Part shown: piece by piece, positions 6,200-10,608 of the stretch
Position numbering within the stretch: position 1 is the first letter of the stretch
How the letters are laid out: each line of letters starts with the position of its first letter
NCBI GenBank assembly: GCA_023428085.1
Contig: JAEYZK010000198.1
Location: 1 to 10,608 of the forward strand
Direction of reading: 5' to 3'
DNA from: Pseudomonadota bacterium
Lineage (GTDB): Bacteria; Myxococcota; Myxococcia; Myxococcales; Anaeromyxobacteraceae
DNA: 10,608 nt
Made by a program: the position numbers and the translations under genes
The notes under the pieces: generated by a model
The model's database searches: none
What the model saw: the letters and a program-made list of their open reading frames with translations, nothing else
Told to the model about the DNA's origin: nothing

Positions 6200-7782
6200 C
6201 AGCGGCTCCAGCGGAAGACGGTCAGCGAGTGCGGCGCGAACCGGTGGGTGAAGGACGAGGCGGACGGGAAGGCGGCCGTGACGGGCGCCACCCGCAGCGG
6301 CGCGTCGGCGGTGTTGCGCGCGTCGAACCGCGGCCCCGTGAGGACGGTGACCGTCCCGCCGAGGCCGGCGGGCAGGCCCAGCGTCACCGGCGCCTCGACG
6401 GCGTGGGTGAGGCTGCGGTTCACGACGAAGAGCGCGTACCGCCGGCCGTCGGGGCTCCGCGTCGCGACGGCGTCGAGCATGGGGACGTCCGTCTGGCCCG
6501 AGAGGAGCCGGATGGGGCCGGAGCTGAAGACGCCCGTCCGCGGGGTGACGGTGGCGGCGACGAGCAGGTTGCCTACCTCCCGCGCGTACTCCCGGTGGAC
6601 GTAGAACTGCGGGTTGCGGAAGCGCGCGCCCTCGTCCCCGCCGACGAGGCTCCCGAACCGCGGACCGGCGAGGGCCATGTGGTGGGCGCCGTAGACGCGC
6701 TCGTGGCGCAGGAACACGTTCAGGACGCTGGCGTTGAACAGCGCGCAGGCGAGCGTGGAGTTGCGCGCGTAGGTGGTCGCCTCCGGCTCGATCGCGGGGT
6801 CGGGGTAGAAGACGCCGTCGTACTCGGTGACGAAGATCGGGATGAGCTTGCCGAGCGCGCGGAGCTGCTCTTCCAGCACGGTGGTGGAGCGCTCCACGGC
6901 CCGGGTCGCGCCCAGCATCGCGGTGTAGAGGTACGCGTCGCTCGGCACGGTCCGGTCGGGCAGGGTGCCGTAGAGCGGGAAGTACGCGTTGTGGACGCTC
7001 ACCCCGTCCACGTACCGGCCGGCGAGCCCGAGCACGACCGAGTTCCAGAAGCTCGTCTGCTCCTCGGGGCCGATGACGCCGGCGGCGAAGACCTTCGCGT
7101 AGGGCGCCTCCTGGCGGATGGCGGCGGCGTAGCGGATCACCTTGCGCGCGTAGACCTCGGGCGGCAGGCCGACGAGGCCGTTCTCGCCGATCCCCTCGAA
7201 GTAGATCTCGTTCCCGACCTCCCAGAACGTCACCGGGAAGCCGCGCGAGGCGAAGAACCGCGCCGCGGCGCCGGCCTCCTCGGCCGAGCCGGTCCCGCTG
7301 TTGGCCGTGAAGAACGGGGTGGCGCGGAGGGCGACGGAGAGCGTGATGAACTCCTCGGGCCCGAGCACCGGGGCGTAGTACTCGCCCAGGTACCCGGTGC
7401 TCTGCCGCGGGCGGCTGGACTGGGGACCGAGGGCCTGCCACCAGTGGAAGAAGTCGGCGGAGGTGCCGCCGGGGTAACGCAGCGTGGTGATCCGCGCCTC
7501 GCCGAGGAGGGCCAGGAGATCCGGGTCGGGCGTGCCGTCCGCGCGCAGCAGGGACTCGCCGCGCTCGATGGGCTGGAGGTTCTGCCCGAACATCATGGCC
7601 GGGACGACCCGCCGGATCTGGGCGAAGTCCACGGCGATCGCGCTCTCGGCGACCGCCTGGGCGGCGGCCGGCGCGGGCGCGAGCGACGCGGCGAGGGCGG
7701 CCGCCCAGAGGGCCAGGCCCGCGGCGCCACCCGCGGAGGAGCCCGCGCGGACGAGGCGGCGCGGCGAGGGGGACGTGCTCAT
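6199..7782 (-). CDS. secreted clan GH-A glycosidase, alpha-L-arabinofuranosidase-like (GH51/GH39 type)
   Basis: The protein has 527 residues. The N-terminus is a signal peptide: arginines at 8, 9 and 12, a hydrophobic run about 19-35, and a likely cleavage after AQA at residue 43. A TIM-barrel pattern follows: LRYPGGTSADFFHWW (101-115) matches the GH51 'R.PGG' substrate-loop motif, FWEVGNE (186-192) gives the acid/base E192, and IFVTEYDG (316-323) gives the probable nucleophile E320. The C-terminal ~110 residues, starting near PMLDAVATRSPDGRRYALFVVNRS, fit the beta-sandwich that follows the barrel in arabinofuranosidases. Both catalytic glutamates are present, so it should be active. The start ATG at 7782 overlaps the upstream stop as ATGA, preceded by GGAGG. 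Within a polysaccharide operon it probably trims or releases the exported polymer in the periplasm or outside the cell. The exact sugar is not readable from sequence. Confidence 0.82.
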   Translation of the reverse strand: MSTSPSPRRLVRAGSSAGGAAGLALWAAALAASLAPAPAAAQAVAESAIAVDFAQIRRVVPAMMFGQNLQPIERGESLLRADGTPDPDLLALLGEARITTLRYPGGTSADFFHWWQALGPQSSRPRQSTGYLGEYYAPVLGPEEFITLSVALRATPFFTANSGTGSAEEAGAAARFFASRGFPVTFWEVGNEIYFEGIGENGLVGLPPEVYARKVIRYAAAIRQEAPYAKVFAAGVIGPEEQTSFWNSVVLGLAGRYVDGVSVHNAYFPLYGTLPDRTVPSDAYLYTAMLGATRAVERSTTVLEEQLRALGKLIPIFVTEYDGVFYPDPAIEPEATTYARNSTLACALFNASVLNVFLRHERVYGAHHMALAGPRFGSLVGGDEGARFRNPQFYVHREYAREVGNLLVAATVTPRTGVFSSGPIRLLSGQTDVPMLDAVATRSPDGRRYALFVVNRSLTHAVEAPVTLGLPAGLGGTVTVLTGPRFDARNTADAPLRVAPVTAAFPSASSFTHRFAPHSLTVFRWSR

Positions 7783-10608
7783 CGCACCTCCAGCGGCAGG
7801 TGTACGGTCGATCCGTCCCGGCCACGCGCGTGGAGCTCGACCGTCCCGGCCGACTCCCACCGCGAGAGCCAGAGGTGCGTGGACCAGGAGTCGCCGTCCA
7901 CGAGCCAGGGGAAGAGCGCCGTGGCGGCGGGCGGCTCCTCGCCCGGCGCAGGGAAGCCGGCGAGCAGGACCTCCCCGCGCGCGTTGACGGCGCGCAGGAC
8001 GCCGACGCCGTACACGGGCGCGGCGGCGACGACGCGGAGCGACCCCTGCGCCGCGGGGACGCCGGGGAAGAGCTCTCCGGCGAGGAGCACGGCCTGGCCG
8101 CGGGCCGGGATGGTGCGCAGCACGTCGCCCGGCGCCGTCCCACGCGCGGGCGCGAGGGCGATCGTCGCCTCGACGCTCGCCGCGGACGGGTTCGTGAGCA
8201 CGACGCCGCCGTCGCGGAGCGAGAGATCGACGGGGACGGTGAAGCGGGTCCCGCCGCGCGAGGGCGGCACGGCCGCGGGCAGCGCGGCGCCGCCGGCCCC
8301 GGGCGCCTCGTGGTGGAGCTGGACCCGCACGGCCGGACCGGCGTCGGGCGCGAGCTCGACGCGCGCGGTGGCGAGGGCGGAGCTCCCCGGCGCCGCCGTG
8401 GGGAGGACGAGCTCCAGGACGGCGTGGCCGCCGGCGGGGACGTCGTAGCGGGCGGGCACCGCGCCGGAGACGGGCGCGAGGGCGTTCCCCTGCGCGTCGA
8501 GGAGCCGGAGCGTGCCGGTGGCCCGGGCCGCGCCGGGGTTCGCGATCGCGAGCCGGTGCGTCGCGCCCGGCGCGCGCAGCAGCACCTGCACGCGGGGGTC
8601 GGCGGGGACGTCCGCGTCCGCGGCGGTGAACGTCGGGACGAGGAGGGGATCGAGCTTCGTGGACGGCCGGAGGTTCTCCTGGCGCGTCTGGACCGCGACG
8701 GCGATCGGCGGGGCTGCGGTGACGCTCAGGAGCCCGCCCCCGAGCGGCGGGGCGAGGTCGGGCGCGTCGAGGTCCTCGACGTGGAGCGCGCCCGGGGCGA
8801 CCGTGAGCGACGCGGGGTGGACGGCGAGGGGCGCGCCGCCGGGGTCCCGGAGGTACAGGCGCACCGCGGCCGGGACGAGGCCGGGGTTGTGCAGGACGAG
8901 GCGCGTCCCGCGCCCGCCGCCCGCCTCGACGTACGCGTCCACCTGGCTCGATGGGGCGACGGGGACGAGCGCGAGCTCCGTCGTGCGCACCCCCTCCACC
9001 GTGCCGCTCACGACGGCGACCGCCTCCGCGCCGGGCGCGGCGTCGGCACGGAGCTCGAGCGAGGCCTCGCGGCCCGCGTCCTGCCGGCCGGCGGTCGCGA
9101 GGAGGCGGGCGCCGCCCGCCGGCACGGACAGCGCCTCGACGGTGCGGATGAACCGCGCGGTGAGGTCGGTCGTGTACGTGTCCCGGAGCATCGTGAAGGA
9201 GTGCGCGCGGGGGAGCAGGTCGCTCCAGGCGTCGAAGACGAGGATCGAGGGGTCGCCGGCGGCGCCGGGCACGCGCGCGGGGGCGGCGAGCGCGTGGCTC
9301 GAGCCGACCGCCCAGCGGAACACGGCCGGCGTCGCGACCGTGGCGCCGTCGACCACGAGCGCGATCCCCGGGGGCTCGGTCTGGAGCGTGGTCTCGAGCG
9401 GCGCGAAGCCGGCGGCGACGCCGTGCGGCGCGTCCATGACCACGAACCCGAGGTGCTCCTGGCTCCCGCTCAGGTCTCCCGTCCAGCCGGTGAACCGGTG
9501 ATCGGGCGCGGGCGCGGCGATCACGGAGACGAAGGTGCCCCAGTCGAAGAAGCCGTCGGCGCTCTCGGGCTCGGTCGTCACCTGGCCGCCGGCGGAGGGC
9601 GCGGCGCGGACGTCCAGGCGGAACCGCCGCTTGATGGCCGCCGTGAAGGAGCGGTTGCCCGCGGTCGCGGTCACCGTCCTCGCCGCGGGGCCGCCGTCGC
9701 TCCAGCCGAGGAGCTGCTGCTGGACGCCGGCGCCCTGCGTGAGGACGGGCTCGATCGTGTGCCGCGAGCCCTCCGCCCACGCGGCCAGGAACGGCGCCTC
9801 GACCTCGCGCCCGTCGATCCGGAACCGGGCGCCGGGGGGGATGCTGTCCACGGAGACGAGGGGGCGGAGGCGCCACCGGAACACGCCGCGGCCCTCCGTG
9901 CCCGCGTAGAGGTACCCGCCGGCGACGCGGAGCCGGGTGATGCCGGACGCGAGGAGGCCCGCGTTGAAGGGCGCCCAGGTGAAGCCGTCGTTGGCGGACC
10001 GCCACACGCCCTCGGCCGTGCCCAGGTAGAGCGCGCCGAGCCCGTCGGCGACGATGCTCGTCGCGGCGGGCAGCCCGGGGGGCGTGATCTCCTCCCAGGT
10101 CGCGCCGAAGTCGTACGTCTTGTAGACGTGGCCGGCCTGCGTGGAGGTGTCCACGCCGGCGGCGTAGAGCACGTTCTCGGAGGCGGGCGACGGGTAGAGC
10201 GCCTGGATCCGGAGGGTGGGGATCGTCGAGGGCGTGAGGATGTCGGTGTGGATGCCGTCGGCCCGGTAGATGCGCGGGCCCTCGGTCAGGCTGAAGTACA
10301 CGCGCTCCGGCCGCGTGGGCGCGGGCGCGACGCAGAGGACCTCCGGGCGGCCGGGCGGGCGGAACGGGGCCCAGCTCGTCCCCGCGTCCTCCGATCGGAA
10401 GAGCTGCGAGCGGCCGGTGAACACGAGGTCGCGCTGGGCGCGGCTCGGCTCGAGCGGCGGGAGCGGCGCGGCGGGCTGCGCGAGATCCAGGCCGGTGAGG
10501 ATCGGCGCGAACGTCTCGCCGCCGTCGTCGGAGCGGTACGGCGCGCCGCCCGCCTCCGAGGCGAAGAGCCGGCCGGGCGCGAACGGGTCGAACCGGGCGG
10601 GCCCGGCC
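7779..10608 (-). CDS. large Asp-box beta-propeller protein with repeated C-terminal beta modules, 5'-partial
   Basis: The frame is open to the window's right edge, giving 942 visible residues; the start lies outside. The N-terminal visible part holds four Asp-box (BNR) motifs: SDDGGETF (26-33), SEDAGTSW (72-79), TYDFGATW (164-171) and SANDGFTW (204-211), the hallmark of sialidase/sortilin-like beta-propellers. Next comes a PEGA-like segment, then an InlB-type bacterial repeat with HRFTGWTGDLSGS (about 370-382). The C-terminal ~400 residues carry at least three, probably four, related modules anchored on LHNPG (572), IANPG (688) and LTNPS (804), spaced 116 residues apart. A fourth, diverged copy starts near LFPWLVDGDSWSTHLWL. 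Such modules occur in secreted proteins. I see no catalytic motif; a carbohydrate- or matrix-binding surface role is the best inference. Its stop overlaps the glycosidase start, so it belongs to the same operon. Confidence 0.85.
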   Translation of the reverse strand, partial: AGPARFDPFAPGRLFASEAGGAPYRSDDGGETFAPILTGLDLAQPAAPLPPLEPSRAQRDLVFTGRSQLFRSEDAGTSWAPFRPPGRPEVLCVAPAPTRPERVYFSLTEGPRIYRADGIHTDILTPSTIPTLRIQALYPSPASENVLYAAGVDTSTQAGHVYKTYDFGATWEEITPPGLPAATSIVADGLGALYLGTAEGVWRSANDGFTWAPFNAGLLASGITRLRVAGGYLYAGTEGRGVFRWRLRPLVSVDSIPPGARFRIDGREVEAPFLAAWAEGSRHTIEPVLTQGAGVQQQLLGWSDGGPAARTVTATAGNRSFTAAIKRRFRLDVRAAPSAGGQVTTEPESADGFFDWGTFVSVIAAPAPDHRFTGWTGDLSGSQEHLGFVVMDAPHGVAAGFAPLETTLQTEPPGIALVVDGATVATPAVFRWAVGSSHALAAPARVPGAAGDPSILVFDAWSDLLPRAHSFTMLRDTYTTDLTARFIRTVEALSVPAGGARLLATAGRQDAGREASLELRADAAPGAEAVAVVSGTVEGVRTTELALVPVAPSSQVDAYVEAGGGRGTRLVLHNPGLVPAAVRLYLRDPGGAPLAVHPASLTVAPGALHVEDLDAPDLAPPLGGGLLSVTAAPPIAVAVQTRQENLRPSTKLDPLLVPTFTAADADVPADPRVQVLLRAPGATHRLAIANPGAARATGTLRLLDAQGNALAPVSGAVPARYDVPAGGHAVLELVLPTAAPGSSALATARVELAPDAGPAVRVQLHHEAPGAGGAALPAAVPPSRGGTRFTVPVDLSLRDGGVVLTNPSAASVEATIALAPARGTAPGDVLRTIPARGQAVLLAGELFPGVPAAQGSLRVVAAAPVYGVGVLRAVNARGEVLLAGFPAPGEEPPAATALFPWLVDGDSWSTHLWLSRWESAGTVELHARGRDGSTVHLPLEVR

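Noticed and set aside
7779..10424. GTG at 10422-10424 as the true start of the Asp-box protein
   Set aside because: The frame stays open upstream to the window edge and that stretch encodes another clear Asp-box (SDDGGETF), so the gene extends beyond the window.

Overview
The window is extremely GC-rich. It shows the strong third-position GC bias that leaves long spurious open frames on the opposite strand. Gene style and GC content suggest a Myxococcota-type bacterium (Anaeromyxobacter-like). This is inference from composition and gene content; no rRNA or marker gene is present.

Layout. Positions 1-765 (+) hold the 3' end of a gene whose visible part resembles the C-terminal, glutamine-amidotransferase-like region of large glycoside hydrolases of the beta-galactosidase type. 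A 292-bp convergent intergenic region (766-1057) holds a composite repeat: two ~45-nt inverted flanks enclosing three 57-bp tandem units that are identical except at their last base, with a nested hairpin at the right edge. Everything from 1058 to the window's right end is one tightly packed minus-strand gene train, read right to left. Its order is a large secreted Asp-box/beta-propeller protein (partial), a secreted clan GH-A arabinofuranosidase-like glycosidase, a Wzz-type polysaccharide chain-length/co-polymerase protein, a left-handed beta-helix O-acyltransferase, an acyl-CoA-dehydrogenase-fold flavoprotein, a standalone amino-acid adenylating ligase and an 83-aa carrier protein. Six junctions join the seven genes. 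Five are overlaps or 1-nt gaps; the sixth is a 16-nt gap with a strong Shine-Dalgarno. This indicates one operon.

How the genes may work together. The last three genes look like the L-proline-activating trio known from pyrrole and pyrroline natural products (PltF/PltE/PltL, PigI/PigA/PigG, AnaC/AnaB/AnaD). The adenylation pocket read by eye is D-L-F-Y-L-A-L-V-C, close to the code I recall for prolyl ligases of this type. The flavoprotein carries its candidate catalytic Glu at the isovaleryl-CoA-dehydrogenase position (E244), as prolyl-carrier dehydrogenases do. The trio is not beside a PKS, halogenase or other visible natural-product gene. It is at the end of a surface-polysaccharide operon, directly behind a sugar O-acyltransferase. 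The working hypothesis is that proline is loaded on the carrier, oxidised to a pyrroline- or pyrrole-2-carboxyl thioester, and transferred to a sugar of an exported polysaccharide. That would be a polysaccharide decoration system of a kind I do not know to be described.
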